From NCBI GenBank assembly GCA_938008435.1, contig CALLKK010000001.1, forward strand, positions 117,561 through 181,560: a stretch of 64,000 nt of DNA, in the 5' to 3' direction. Source of the stretch: an uncultured Steroidobacter sp. (GTDB lineage Bacteria > Pseudomonadota > Gammaproteobacteria > Steroidobacterales > Steroidobacteraceae). Below the pieces are notes generated by a model, which did no database searches, was not told the origin of the DNA, and saw only the letters and a list, made by a program, of their open reading frames with translations. Made by a program: the position numbers and the translations under genes. This document shows, piece by piece, positions 8,680 through 17,083 of this stretch (position 1 is the stretch's first letter; each line of letters starts with the position of its first letter).

Positions 8680-9192
8680 GTGCGGTTCGCGTCCTGTTTC
8701 CTGTGCATCGTCGCTTTCGTGCTCGCCAGTTGCGGTTCGAGTGCGCGCACGGCGGCTGCCGATGATCTGTCGGGTACGTATCGGTTCGAGGGTATCCCGC
8801 GTGCGCGGCCGGAGAACTTTCCGAATCCGCTGGTGGACTGGAGCGAGATCGCGCGTCACACGATCTTGAGAATCGAGCAGCGGGGCAAAGATCGATTCGA
8901 AGCGCAGTACACGGATACGTTCGGGCGCGTCGTGCGACGAGAGGTTCGCCTCCAGGACGTACCGGGAAGCAAGTTCAGGCACGGCGTGCTGTCGTTCCAA
9001 GAACCCGTTCCGCTCGTCGATGCCCCGATGTTGCCGGGACGCGCCAAGCAGTTTGCAGGTACGCGCTTCTTCAAGGATCCGCAGGGCAATCTTCGGGTGA
9101 TCGGCTTCTTCAAGGAAAAGGGCTGGATGTTCTACCTCGTGCCCTTTTCGGATCAGCACGAATACGACTTCGTGCTCGAGGCGGTCGAGTAA
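8680..9192 (+). CDS. Hypothetical lipoprotein
   Basis: 170 residues with a type II signal sequence (MRFASCFLCIVAFVLASC; lipid-attachment Cys18). The mature part contains LSGTYRFEGIPRARPENFPNP and alternating charged/hydrophobic segments suggestive of a beta-barrel or lipocalin-like fold, but I cannot name a family. The start is the GTG at 8680, preceded by a GGAGAG box six bases away. Likely an outer-membrane-anchored periplasmic protein. Confidence 0.65.
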   Translation: MRFASCFLCIVAFVLASCGSSARTAAADDLSGTYRFEGIPRARPENFPNPLVDWSEIARHTILRIEQRGKDRFEAQYTDTFGRVVRREVRLQDVPGSKFRHGVLSFQEPVPLVDAPMLPGRAKQFAGTRFFKDPQGNLRVIGFFKEKGWMFYLVPFSDQHEYDFVLEAVE

Positions 9193-9244
9193 CAGCTCGA
9201 AGGTTCAGCGCGAAGGGTGGCTTGATTGACTTCCAGCTTGCCCG

Positions 9245-9934
9245 TCAGGCGAGCGTAATCCACGTCGCGACGCCCACTGCGCAGCGCTCGCCGTCTTCGT
9301 CAAAAAGTGCGGTGCCCGCACGGTATTTGCGACCTTCGTGACCGATGGCCCAGGCGACGATGACGCAGGCTTCGTCGATGTGAACCAACCGGTCGATGTG
9401 CACTGCGAGCTCGCCCAGCAAGGCGAGGGTCGGATATGCGCTCGCGAAATAACCGGGACAGTCGAGCGCGGCCCAAACGAACTCAGGTCGCGCCTTGTGC
9501 GATCCGTTGTCCAGCGTGTCGTCGGGTATCCACGGTGCCGCGTAGATCGACGTGCCGTCGACGGGGCCTGGAAAGATTCGTAACCCGTCGCGATGGCCGC
9601 GCGCAGGCCCGCAGACGAAGCAAGTCGGAAGCTCGTGATGCTCGTGGCCCGGGTAGCGCTTCGATGCCTCGAGTGCTTGCGCGTAGGTCGGTGGCGCTGG
9701 CGTCTCGACATCGACGACCGTCGGTCGCGCCGTGGCAATCAAGCGCTCGCCTGAATGAACTTCCCACTTGTCGTCGAGTCGTGGTCCCAACGTGAGCTCG
9801 CGTTCGAGCGGGACCGGGCAGTGCAAGCGCACGGCGACTGTTTCACCGATCGCAGAGGCGATCAGTCCAGCGACATAGCCGCCGTTGCCGGATTGCGGCG
9901 GGCCATTGAAACGAGAGGCGACGACGAAGGACAT
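9245..9934 (-). CDS. Thioesterase-like (hot-dog fold) protein
   Basis: 229 residues from the ATG at 9934. The N-terminal FNGPPQSGNGGYVAGLIA segment and the central CFVCGPARGHRDGLRIFPG motif resemble double hot-dog proteins of the acyl-CoA thioesterase superfamily, where a C-x2-CGP-GL motif precedes the second domain. An upstream in-frame extension of 51 codons looks non-coding and was dropped. No strong ribosome-binding site is seen. The substrate is unknown. Confidence 0.55.
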   Translation of the reverse strand: MSFVVASRFNGPPQSGNGGYVAGLIASAIGETVAVRLHCPVPLERELTLGPRLDDKWEVHSGERLIATARPTVVDVETPAPPTYAQALEASKRYPGHEHHELPTCFVCGPARGHRDGLRIFPGPVDGTSIYAAPWIPDDTLDNGSHKARPEFVWAALDCPGYFASAYPTLALLGELAVHIDRLVHIDEACVIVAWAIGHEGRKYRAGTALFDEDGERCAVGVATWITLA

Positions 9935-10120
9935 GATGACGACGCATGGCCAGCGATGGATACAGCATAGCGCGACATGCGAGGGCAGGCTGTAGGGGGT
10001 AGGCGTAGCCCGAAGCTGGAATGCCCCGCTTGTAGCAGCGGCAAGGCGATGCGTCGCGCCTCCAGCGGAAGCGTAGTAGCATCGCAACGCGCATATTTCA
10101 GGTTCAGATCTCGCTCACCT

Positions 10121-10843
10121 ATGACGTTCATTCGCTCCTATACGCTTTCATTGCTCGCCGCACTTCTGCTGGCCGGATGCGCCAGCGCGCCGGAACCCAA
10201 AGCGCAAGAGCCGACGACGCACGCGTTCGACGGCTTGCACTGGTTCAGGAATTCCGCGGAAAGGCGGGCGATCTTCGAGCAGACCTATCGGCTGGCATTC
10301 GAGGCGGCACGTGCCCAGTCGGCGGGCAAGGAGCGTGGCGCGTGGGCGGTGATTCTCGACGTCGACGAAACGATCCTCGACAACAGCGAGTACGAGCGCA
10401 GGTTGGTGGAGTCGGGGCGTGCGTACCACGGCGACTCGTGGGACGCATGGGTGCTCGAAGAAGCAGCGACCCTGCTGCCCGGCGCGAAGGAGTTCATCGA
10501 CCGCGTGCGCTCGGAGCTGGGCGGGCGCATCGTGCTGGTCACCAATCGTGACCAAAGTCTATGTGCGGCCACGGAAGCCAACCTGCAGCGGGTCGGCGTT
10601 GCCTACGATCTCATCTTGTGCGACTACGAGGGTAAGCGCGACAAGACCTCCCGCTTCAAAGCGGTCACGGAAGGGACGGTGGGCGACGGGCCGCTCGATG
10701 TGCTCCTTTGGATCGGCGATAACATCAAGGACTTCCCGGGACTATCGCAAGACGATCGCGGCGATCCAAATGCGTTCGGGGTGAGGTACTTCGTGCTGCC
10801 GAATCCGATGTACGGATCGTGGCAATCTGTGCCGTGGAAGTAG
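10121..10843 (+). CDS. HAD-superfamily acid phosphatase lipoprotein
   Basis: 240 residues with a lipobox (LLLAGC, Cys20) and the HAD motif I as ILDVDETILDN, characteristic of the class B/C acid phosphatases and the e(P4) 5'-nucleotidase group. IVLVTNRDQS is motif II, and LLWIGDNIKDFPG carries the C-terminal acidic motif. It should hydrolyse phosphomonoesters such as nucleotides in the periplasm while anchored to a membrane. I chose the ATG at 10121 because it begins the signal peptide; upstream in-frame sequence lacks protein-like composition. It is divergent from the thioesterase-like gene. Confidence 0.85.
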   Translation: MTFIRSYTLSLLAALLLAGCASAPEPKAQEPTTHAFDGLHWFRNSAERRAIFEQTYRLAFEAARAQSAGKERGAWAVILDVDETILDNSEYERRLVESGRAYHGDSWDAWVLEEAATLLPGAKEFIDRVRSELGGRIVLVTNRDQSLCAATEANLQRVGVAYDLILCDYEGKRDKTSRFKAVTEGTVGDGPLDVLLWIGDNIKDFPGLSQDDRGDPNAFGVRYFVLPNPMYGSWQSVPWK

Positions 10844-10892
10844 TGTAAGACCCGCCGAAGAAGCTCGCCGAGCCTGATCGGCTCGGCTCTCG

Positions 10893-11606
10893 TTAATCTC
10901 CCGTAGGCGATAGACGGAACTCGACGACCGAAGGCAGTCCGTTGAGCTCGTTGCTGAGTGCGCGAGCGTTGTCCGAGTTGTCCGTGCGGATCACCATACG
11001 GTACTCGAAATAATCTTCCTGCTTGTCCAGGCGGTAGTTGAGATTGGCGATCGAAAAGCCATGCTTGCGCAGCAACTCGCGCATCGCCGCTTCAGGCAAG
11101 GCCTCGTCGCGGGCGAAGCGTACGAGGAAGTGTGCGTAGAACTCGACGGGGATGCGGCTTTCGATCCAGCGAAAGAGCGACAGGACGCCGAATGTGAGCG
11201 CCGAGGCGAAGATCGCCGGGAAATAAAAGCCGATGCCGATGAGGATGCCGATGGCTGCCGTCGTCCAGATCGATGCGGCCGTCGTGAGCCCGCGCACCGA
11301 AAGGCCTTCCTTCATGATCGTGCCGGCGCCGAGGAAGCCGATGCCGGTCATGATGCCTTGAGCCATGCGCGTCGGGTCCATGGCGATGCGGCCTCCCGAG
11401 AGCCCTGGAAACCAGCGGTTCTCATAGACGGTGACGAGCATCAAGAGCGCCGTCGACATGCACACCAATGCGTGCGTCCGAAAGCCTGCGGGACGCCCGT
11501 GGTAGCTGCGTTCCAAACCGATCAAGCCGCCGATCACCAAAGCGCTCAGCAGGCGCAGCGCGATCTCGCCGTACGCTGGGTCCAACCATTCTTCGAGCGG
11601 GCTCAT
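10893..11606 (-). CDS. MgtC/SapB family membrane protein
   Basis: 237 residues. The N-terminal half has four to five membrane helices with the family signature LSALVIGGLIGLERSYHGRPAGFRTHALVC and MTGIGFLGAGTIMK followed by GLTTAASIWTTAAIGI. The C-terminal 80 residues form a soluble ACT-like domain, as in MgtC proper. MgtC proteins are linked to growth at low magnesium and inhibition of the ATP synthase in pathogens; in environmental bacteria the role is less clear. It is convergent with the acid phosphatase. Confidence 0.88.
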   Translation of the reverse strand: MSPLEEWLDPAYGEIALRLLSALVIGGLIGLERSYHGRPAGFRTHALVCMSTALLMLVTVYENRWFPGLSGGRIAMDPTRMAQGIMTGIGFLGAGTIMKEGLSVRGLTTAASIWTTAAIGILIGIGFYFPAIFASALTFGVLSLFRWIESRIPVEFYAHFLVRFARDEALPEAAMRELLRKHGFSIANLNYRLDKQEDYFEYRMVIRTDNSDNARALSNELNGLPSVVEFRLSPTGD

Positions 11607-11843
11607 GGTTCCTTGTCGTCAATCAACTGCTGCGTGGCTGTCGTGGGCTCGATGCATATGCATGAGGCGACGAGGCGAGCATACGGTCAGTGCCGTCAGG
11701 GTCGCAACGCAAGGCTCTTCAAATTGAGATCCGTTGACGTGTCGGCGGGGATTCCGAAGCTCAATACGATGAGCTCCGTGTATCGGGCTTACGCGTAATC
11801 GAGTAGGGTTGCTTGCGTACCCAGCGGCCACAGGAGCCTTGTC

Positions 11844-12257
11844 ATGGCGGCAAATGTCACGGTTGAGGAATTCACCACCCCCGAGCCGGTCACCGCGACG
11901 GAGGAAATGTCGATCGAAGATTTGCAGCACCTGATGAGCGAGCACGGCATTCGTCACTTACCGGTGGTACGCGGCGATGATGTCGTCGGCGTGATCAGCG
12001 AGCGGGACGTGCGGCTCGTGGCAGGCCTGACCTCGGCAGAGCGCTTTCAAGTGCGCGCTGCCGATATCATGGCGACGGAGCCGCTCATCGTGCGTGCCTC
12101 GGCGCGCTTGGATGAGGTGGCGTACGCCATGTCGGAGAAGAAGGTGGGCAGCGCCATCGTGCTGGACGCGGATGGCAAGCTGCTGGGAATCTTCACCGCG
12201 ACCGATGCTCTCAATGCTCTGATCGAGATCGTGCGCGGACTCGAGACTTCATCTTGA
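11844..12257 (+). CDS. CBS-domain protein (two CBS motifs)
   Basis: 137 residues containing a tandem pair of CBS domains (about 10-65 and 72-132) with signature segments LMSEHGIRHLPVVRGDDVVGVISERD and KVGSAIVLDADGKLLGIFTATD. Such stand-alone pairs bind adenine nucleotides and act as energy or ligand sensors. AGGAG lies nine bases before the ATG. Adjacent genes give no functional clue. Confidence 0.88.
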   Translation: MAANVTVEEFTTPEPVTATEEMSIEDLQHLMSEHGIRHLPVVRGDDVVGVISERDVRLVAGLTSAERFQVRAADIMATEPLIVRASARLDEVAYAMSEKKVGSAIVLDADGKLLGIFTATDALNALIEIVRGLETSS

Positions 12258-12294
12258 GCGACGGCGCGGTGGCAGCGTCGCACCGACCGTCGAG

Positions 12295-12642
12295 CTATTT
12301 GAAGAGCTTCGAATAGGCGTCGGCGCTGAAGCCCACGTGCAATGTCGTGCCGCGCTCGAGCACCGGCCGCTTGATCATCGAGGGCTGCTCGAGCATGAGC
12401 TTGATGCCTTTCGCGCGCGTGAGGTTGGTCTTCTGATCGTCCGGCAACTTACGAAACGTGGTGCCGGCGCGATTGAGGAGCGTCTCCCAGCCGACCGCGT
12501 CGGCCCAGCGTTCCAACGTTTTCTTGTCGATGCCGGCAACCTTGTAGTCGTGGAAGGTGTACGACACGCCGTGGTCGTCGAGCCATGCCCGCGCCTTCTT
12601 CATCGTGTCGCAGTTCTTGATGCCGTAGAGAGTGATCGTCAT
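12295..12642 (-). CDS. ArsC/Spx-family (YffB-like) protein
   Basis: 115 residues with a thioredoxin-like fold: MTITLYGIKNCDTMKKARAW carries the single active-site cysteine (Cys10) followed by a helix, and the C-terminal half has the family's LMLEQPSMIKRPVLE segment containing the cis-proline region. The single-cysteine form and length match the YffB/Spx-like group rather than genuine arsenate reductases. Open reading extends further upstream, but only through the repeat array, so the ATG at 12642 is used. Confidence 0.87.
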   Translation of the reverse strand: MTITLYGIKNCDTMKKARAWLDDHGVSYTFHDYKVAGIDKKTLERWADAVGWETLLNRAGTTFRKLPDDQKTNLTRAKGIKLMLEQPSMIKRPVLERGTTLHVGFSADAYSKLFK

Positions 12643-12744
12643 GTGAACCAATGATGCGCACCTGGCGGCTAGCAAGGGGAGAGGATAACGGATCGCGCAG
12701 TTATCCGATCGTCGTGCAGGGTACGCCGACGACGCCCATCGATA

Positions 12745-13350
12745 TTTGGACACCCACCTGTCTCGCGATCGCGCTGAAGACCCCGACCGAATCCCAATTC
12801 GGGACACCCACCGATTCGGCAGCCGAAGTCGGGCGGGCACATCGATCTCAGCTGCTACCCATGGACCAATTTGGGGGCCAATTTGGGACACGCACCAATC
12901 GATCGCTGGCCGATCAGCCGGGGTGCGTCGGTCGTAAGTGATTGATTCGTAACGGCGACTGAGGGCTGGGCAGGTTCCGCACACGCCGGGATACTCGTGG
13001 GTGTCCCCGAATCGGCGCGAATTAGATGGGTGTCCCCGAATCGGTGGGTGTCCTCGATTAGGTGTGTCGACGAGGGTGGATGGGTGTCCAGAACTTACTC
13101 GATTAGGTGTGCGACGAGGGTGGATGGGTGTCCAGAACTTAATAGGTTCGGAATTTGGTGTGTGTCCCGAATTGGGCCGAACTGGGAAGGGCGATGGGTG
13201 CGTGTCCCGAACTGGGGACGTGGTTGGGCGGCGCAGCCGGGCGGTGGGTGTCCCGAATTGGATGGGTGTCCCCGAATCGGGCGGGGCGGTGCAGATGCGT
13301 CGGGTGGGTATCGGGACACCCACCGTCCTGTCGATGGGTGTCCCGGTTTT
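12745..13350. repeat. Array of about 13 degenerate TGGGTGTCCC(C)GAAT repeats in both orientations
   Basis: The core TGGGTGTCCCCGAATCGG and its variants (GGGTGTCCAGAACTTA, GTGTGTCCCGAATTGGG, GGGTGTCCTCGATTAGG) occur in forward orientation at about 12997, 13025, 13043, 13079, 13122, 13158, 13193, 13243, 13261 and 13333. Reverse-complement copies (GGGACACCCACC type) lie at about 12748, 12801, 12878 and 13312. Inverted copies cluster at the left side and at the far right, forward copies in between. Spacing is irregular (18-50 bases) and no repeat-spacer regularity exists, so it is not CRISPR. No gene fits in the region on either strand. The function is unknown; REP/REPIN-like descent is possible. 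Confidence 0.85.
13053..13141 (+). repeat. Tandem duplication of a 45-bp unit within the repeat array
   Basis: Two adjacent units (13053-13097, 45 bp, and 13098-13141, 44 bp) begin CTCGATTAGGTGTG and end GGGTGTCCAGAACTTA. They differ by a single-base indel in the GTGTG(T)CGACG segment, so this duplication is recent compared with the rest of the array. Confidence 0.88.
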
Positions 13351-13361
13351 GGCTAGTGCCG

Positions 13362-14294
13362 TTACTGGCCGAGCAGCTCGTTGCGGTGCGCTTCGAAGAG
13401 CTCGCGGATGCTGGTCGCCGGGCGGCCGGTGATCTTGGCGAAGTCGTCGCTGACCACTTCGAACGACGGACCGCCGAAGCCGCGGCGCGCGGGGGCGTTC
13501 GGATCCGGGGCCACCAGCTGGATCTTTTTGCCCGTCACGGCGCTCGCTGCCGCCGCAATCTCGCGCGGGCCGATCAGCTCGGGGCCGGTGATGTCATACG
13601 CCTTGTTCTCGTGTCCGGGGTTGGCGAGGACCGCGGCTGCTGCAACGGCGCAGTCTTCGCGCGTGATGTAGCCGATGCGGCTGTCCGAATCCGACACCAC
13701 CGCCTTGCCGTCGGCCAGCATCTTCGCGGCCTGCTGCACCAGTCCGTTCGCGTAAATCGAGTTACGCAGCATCGTCCAGGCGACGCCGCTGTTCTTGATG
13801 GTCTCTTCGGTGGCGAAGTGATCGCTCGCAAGGCCCGTGCGATCGCCGCGGCTGATCGCCACGAACGAGGTGTAAACGATGTGCTTGATGCCTACGGCCA
13901 CGGCGGCGTCGACGGCGCGCTTGTGCGCTTCGGGGCGCGGGCCGGCATCCAAGCCGATGCTGATGAGCAGCAGCTTCGTGCCGCCGGCATAGGCCGCCGG
14001 CAGCGACTCGGGCTTGGTGAAATCGCCGAAGCGTGTCGTGGCGCCGAGCTTGGCGTATTCGTCGAGCTTCTCCGGCGTGCGGCTCACGAGAATGAGATCG
14101 CTTGCGGGCACGCCGCGCGCGAGCAGCTCCTTGACGACGAGATTACCGAGCTGTCCGGACGCGCCGGAGATGACGATCTTCTCGCGCTTGGCGTCGGCTT
14201 GAGCAGCGGCAAGTCCCGCATTGCCGACCAGAAGGGCTCCGAAGGCCAGTATGGCTGCCGTGAGCGTGTGCAGTCTCTTGTATAGGGTTCGCAT
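13362..14294 (-). CDS. NmrA-like NAD(P)-binding protein with apparent signal peptide
   Basis: 310 residues. The N-terminus reads as a signal peptide (two basic residues, hydrophobic stretch LTAAILAFGALLVGNAGLA, AAAQA cleavage), followed directly by an atypical short-chain dehydrogenase/NmrA fold with the dinucleotide motif ISGASGQLGNLV, a VSRTPEKLDEYAKLGA second strand, and the HIVYTSF segment common to QorB-type quinone oxidoreductases. Family members are normally cytoplasmic because they bind NAD(P)H. Either the protein is exported, perhaps folded, or the N-terminal 35 residues are a mis-called start; there is no later in-frame methionine before the Rossmann motif. The partner substrate is unknown. 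Confidence 0.8.
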   Translation of the reverse strand: MRTLYKRLHTLTAAILAFGALLVGNAGLAAAQADAKREKIVISGASGQLGNLVVKELLARGVPASDLILVSRTPEKLDEYAKLGATTRFGDFTKPESLPAAYAGGTKLLLISIGLDAGPRPEAHKRAVDAAVAVGIKHIVYTSFVAISRGDRTGLASDHFATEETIKNSGVAWTMLRNSIYANGLVQQAAKMLADGKAVVSDSDSRIGYITREDCAVAAAAVLANPGHENKAYDITGPELIGPREIAAAASAVTGKKIQLVAPDPNAPARRGFGGPSFEVVSDDFAKITGRPATSIRELFEAHRNELLGQ

Positions 14295-14627
14295 GGTTGT
14301 GAAGTCGTGCTTGCGAGTCTGATGGGTCGAACGTAAAGGCTCGATCTGCCATGGCGTTGAATGCCGGCAATGCAGCCTCTGGCCGGATCATGCCACGGTT
14401 GCCGGTAGTAGGGCGGTCTCGGAACAATTATTCACAGCGCAGATAGGTGCCCGCGCGTACAAGCGCACATCATCGAATGGATCGTGCGTGCGGAGAACGC
14501 GCTGACAACGCACGACACCGTTCGGGCGGAGGGACGCGGTTATCTAGCGAGCCGCGTATGGAGTGCCGCGAGTCTCGCCGCGCGCTGGCTTCAGCGCGCG
14601 GCGATCTCGGGGAAGCGGGTGTGACGA
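14295..14627. other. Intergenic region with GC-rich hairpin
   Basis: No gene recognised. A perfect 10-bp stem (GCCGCGCGCT / AGCGCGCGGC) at 14577-14602 lies 26 bases past the stop codon of the leftward gene ending at 14628 and could stop transcription, although there is no T-tract. The rest is presumably promoter for the NmrA-like gene. Confidence 0.5.
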
Positions 14628-15326
14628 CTAGACGTCGTCTTCGAGTCTGACCGTCAGGCCTGTAATGGGCTTGTCGTTCTCGTCGAGGAAGCGGGCGCAG
14701 AAGTCGGTCGCGCCGCCGCCGTTGACGATGGCGGCCACGATGACGTTGCGGCCCTTCTTGAGCGTCAGGCGCTTCGACACGCCGTCGTCGATGACGGTCT
14801 GACGATCGTTGTAGAGCTCGATCACACGCTCGCCGTTGAGCCACCAATTCGATGCGGCATTCGAGCCGATCGCAAGACGCACGTTCTTCATCTCGGTCGG
14901 CGAATCCACGATCGTGACCGCCCAGAAGACGACGTTGGTGGTCGGCTTATGCATCGGCCAAGCGAAGTGGTACAGGTTGAGGTTGTAGAGCTTCGTGTCG
15001 AGCGCGTGCCACTTCGGATTGCCCTCGAGATTGGCCGTTCCGCCTTCGCGCGGAACCGTGAGCATGTTCGGCAACGGCTTCTCACGCAGCGCTTCCTGCA
15101 CGGCGCTCTCGGTCAGGATTCCGTTCATCGGAATCGGCTCGAGCACGAGCCAGCGACGAATGAAGCCGCGCGAGTCGACTTGCTGCGTCTTCGTCGTCGG
15201 CCGCGACAAGGTCTTCGCGGGCGGCCGCGGCTCGGCTTCATCCGCGTGGAGCGCACCGACTGGCAGCGCCAGCCCGAGCGCGACGATCGCCATCGTGTAC
15301 GCGTGGAGCGTTCTGCGAATCTTCAT
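14628..15326 (-). CDS. Exported beta-sandwich protein, partner of GH43
   Basis: 232 residues with a signal peptide (hydrophobic core MAIVALGLALPVGALHA). The C-terminal half looks like a galactose-binding-like jelly-roll: NVRLAIGSNAASNWWLNGERVIELY followed by a LKKGRNVIVAAIVNGGG strand pair, a pattern found in accessory domains of glycoside hydrolases. No catalytic motif is recognised. The ATG overlaps the stop codon of the GH43 gene (TAATG), so the two are translationally coupled and probably act on the same polysaccharide. Confidence 0.65.
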   Translation of the reverse strand: MKIRRTLHAYTMAIVALGLALPVGALHADEAEPRPPAKTLSRPTTKTQQVDSRGFIRRWLVLEPIPMNGILTESAVQEALREKPLPNMLTVPREGGTANLEGNPKWHALDTKLYNLNLYHFAWPMHKPTTNVVFWAVTIVDSPTEMKNVRLAIGSNAASNWWLNGERVIELYNDRQTVIDDGVSKRLTLKKGRNVIVAAIVNGGGATDFCARFLDENDKPITGLTVRLEDDV

Positions 15327-16849
15327 TACGGCACCCTGATATGCCAGCGCTGACGGTCGCTCGACGGATCGAACTTCGCGAGCGTGGGCATGCTGCTGCC
15401 GACGGCAGACAGCGCGAGTTGTTCTTTCGACCCGGGAATCTCCTTTGGCATGATCCGATAGGTTCCGTCGGTCAGTTGATCGATGCGCCACAGCTGTTCC
15501 GGTGCGCCAGTGAAGTGGCGCACGGCAACGAGCTCGCCCTCCGCGGTGGCTGCAAGCGCGCGCTCCGTACCGTCGATCGTGATCTTGAAGTACGGCGAGC
15601 CGAGATAACCGCCGGCTCCTTGCACCGGCGTGATCGTCCATTTCTGCTGAGCCTGCAGCATCGCAGGTGCGAGTCGCACGTCGACATCGCCGGCCGGCCA
15701 GTTGGCCGCGACTTGCTCCGGCTTCTGATCCGGAATCGCCGGCAGCGGCGGCGGCTCGGCGGGCGGCGGAGGCGGCGGGCCGCCTGGACCGCCTGGACGA
15801 CGCGGACGCAAGCCGCCGACCGGAATGCCCTGGACCGCGAGCTCGAGCACGGTGCCCGTGCGCACGGACTCGATCACGTACGTGCCGGCACGCAAGTTCT
15901 CTCCCGCTACGGGCCAGCCGTCGCGCCAGAGCAGGGGCTGGATGTCGAGCACGCTGACGCCGCCGCGATCGAGATCGGCTTCCCAGTGCAGCGAGAACTT
16001 CTCGACGCCTTCTTCGACCTTGAACAGGCCGAAATGTCCGGGGCCGATGTAGCGGTCGCGCGAGCCAAGGAACAGCTTGCCGCCGCCTTCGATCATGTCG
16101 ACGCCCATGTTGTCGAGATACGGCCCGGTGACTTTGCGCGAGCGGCCCATGCGAATGTTGTACGTTGAGTTCGGGCCTTGGCAGCACGAGCCGTGCGTGA
16201 CGAGCAGGTAATACCAGCCGTCGCGATAGATGATGATCGAGGCTTCCGAATTGATCGCGATGTTGATCGGCTCGCGATTCGGATAGCGCCGCAAGCCGGT
16301 CTTGGGATCGAGCTCGACCAGGCGGATGTAACCGAAGTAAGAGCCGTAGGTGAGCCACAGCCGTCCGTCGGTCGGATCGAGGAACACGCCGGGGTCGATG
16401 GCATTGCAATCTTCGATGCCGTCGGACCACACGACGGGACCGGCATCGGTCCAGCCATACTCCGGCGACTCCGGATCGAGCGTGCGGCCGACGAGCAGGC
16501 CGATCGCGGATCGCGGTTGCGTGCCGGGCGCGGAGTAATAGAGGTAGTACTTGTCGTTGAGACGGATGATGTCCGGCGCCCACGTGTTGTTGCCGCCGCG
16601 CGCGAGCGTTTCAGGACCCGGCTTGCCGCCCGGCACGGCGGACATCACGAGGCCGGCGCGTCGCCACGTCCAGCCATCGTCCGATACGGAAAACGGCAAG
16701 CCGTTGCCGGTGCCGTACGCGTAATAGCGACCGTCGTGAACGATGATGGTGGAAGGATCGTGCATGTGCGGGTGGCCGTCGAGCGCGGCGGCCGATGCGG
16801 TGGTTCCCGCGAGCGCTGCGAACGCAAGCTGCAATATTCGACGAAGCAT
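15326..16849 (-). CDS. Family 43 glycoside hydrolase (arabinanase-like) with C-terminal ricin-type domain
   Basis: 507 residues with signal peptide. The five-bladed GH43 propeller runs from about 25 to 320: catalytic-base Asp31 in HDPST, the pKa-modulating Asp in NTWAPDI, and the acid Glu in NSEASIIIY. DGWYYLLVTHGSCCQG resembles endo-arabinanases (EC 3.2.1.99). A proline-rich linker (GGPPPPPPAEPPPLP) joins a C-terminal domain with QxW-type repeats (QQKWTI, EQLWRI, QRWHI) as in CBM13/ricin lectins. It is secreted and predicted to cleave arabinan or arabinoxylan side chains. Start at 16849 places the signal peptide at the N-terminus; an upstream in-frame ATG (16900) is possible. It precedes the overlapping beta-sandwich gene. 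Confidence 0.87.
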   Translation of the reverse strand: MLRRILQLAFAALAGTTASAAALDGHPHMHDPSTIIVHDGRYYAYGTGNGLPFSVSDDGWTWRRAGLVMSAVPGGKPGPETLARGGNNTWAPDIIRLNDKYYLYYSAPGTQPRSAIGLLVGRTLDPESPEYGWTDAGPVVWSDGIEDCNAIDPGVFLDPTDGRLWLTYGSYFGYIRLVELDPKTGLRRYPNREPINIAINSEASIIIYRDGWYYLLVTHGSCCQGPNSTYNIRMGRSRKVTGPYLDNMGVDMIEGGGKLFLGSRDRYIGPGHFGLFKVEEGVEKFSLHWEADLDRGGVSVLDIQPLLWRDGWPVAGENLRAGTYVIESVRTGTVLELAVQGIPVGGLRPRRPGGPGGPPPPPPAEPPPLPAIPDQKPEQVAANWPAGDVDVRLAPAMLQAQQKWTITPVQGAGGYLGSPYFKITIDGTERALAATAEGELVAVRHFTGAPEQLWRIDQLTDGTYRIMPKEIPGSKEQLALSAVGSSMPTLAKFDPSSDRQRWHIRVP

Positions 16850-17015
16850 GAGCGTGCGTGTTCTTGTGAGTTGTTGGGTCGGAAGCGATAACCATAGCAC
16901 GTGCGCGCGCGAGTGGAAGAAAGCGCACGGCGCGCGCGGCGCTCAATTGCGCAAAGATTTCTATATTTGTGTCCGCGCAGCTGCGGCGCGCGCAAGCACT
17001 ACGACATCGATGATG

Positions 17016-17050
17016 AAAGAAAAAGGGCACCTCTCGATGAGAGGTGCCCT
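17016..17050 (-). terminator. Rho-independent terminator of the GH10 gene
   Basis: A perfect 12-bp stem (AGGGCACCTCTC / GAGAGGTGCCCT, 17024-17050) with a 3-base loop is followed, on the minus strand, by TTTTTCTTTC. It lies 33 bases after the xylanase stop codon. Confidence 0.93.
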
Positions 17051-17083
17051 GCAATGCGGCGACGATCGTTGTCAAGTCGACGC

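Noticed and set aside
12643..13323. N-terminal extension of the Spx/ArsC-like gene through the repeat array
   Set aside because: The extra residues are translated repeats (Thr-Pro-rich) with no protein character; the family starts at the ATG at 12642.
12745..13350. Possible CRISPR array
   Set aside because: Copies occur in both orientations, vary in sequence, have irregular spacing and no unique equal-length spacers; no cas genes nearby.
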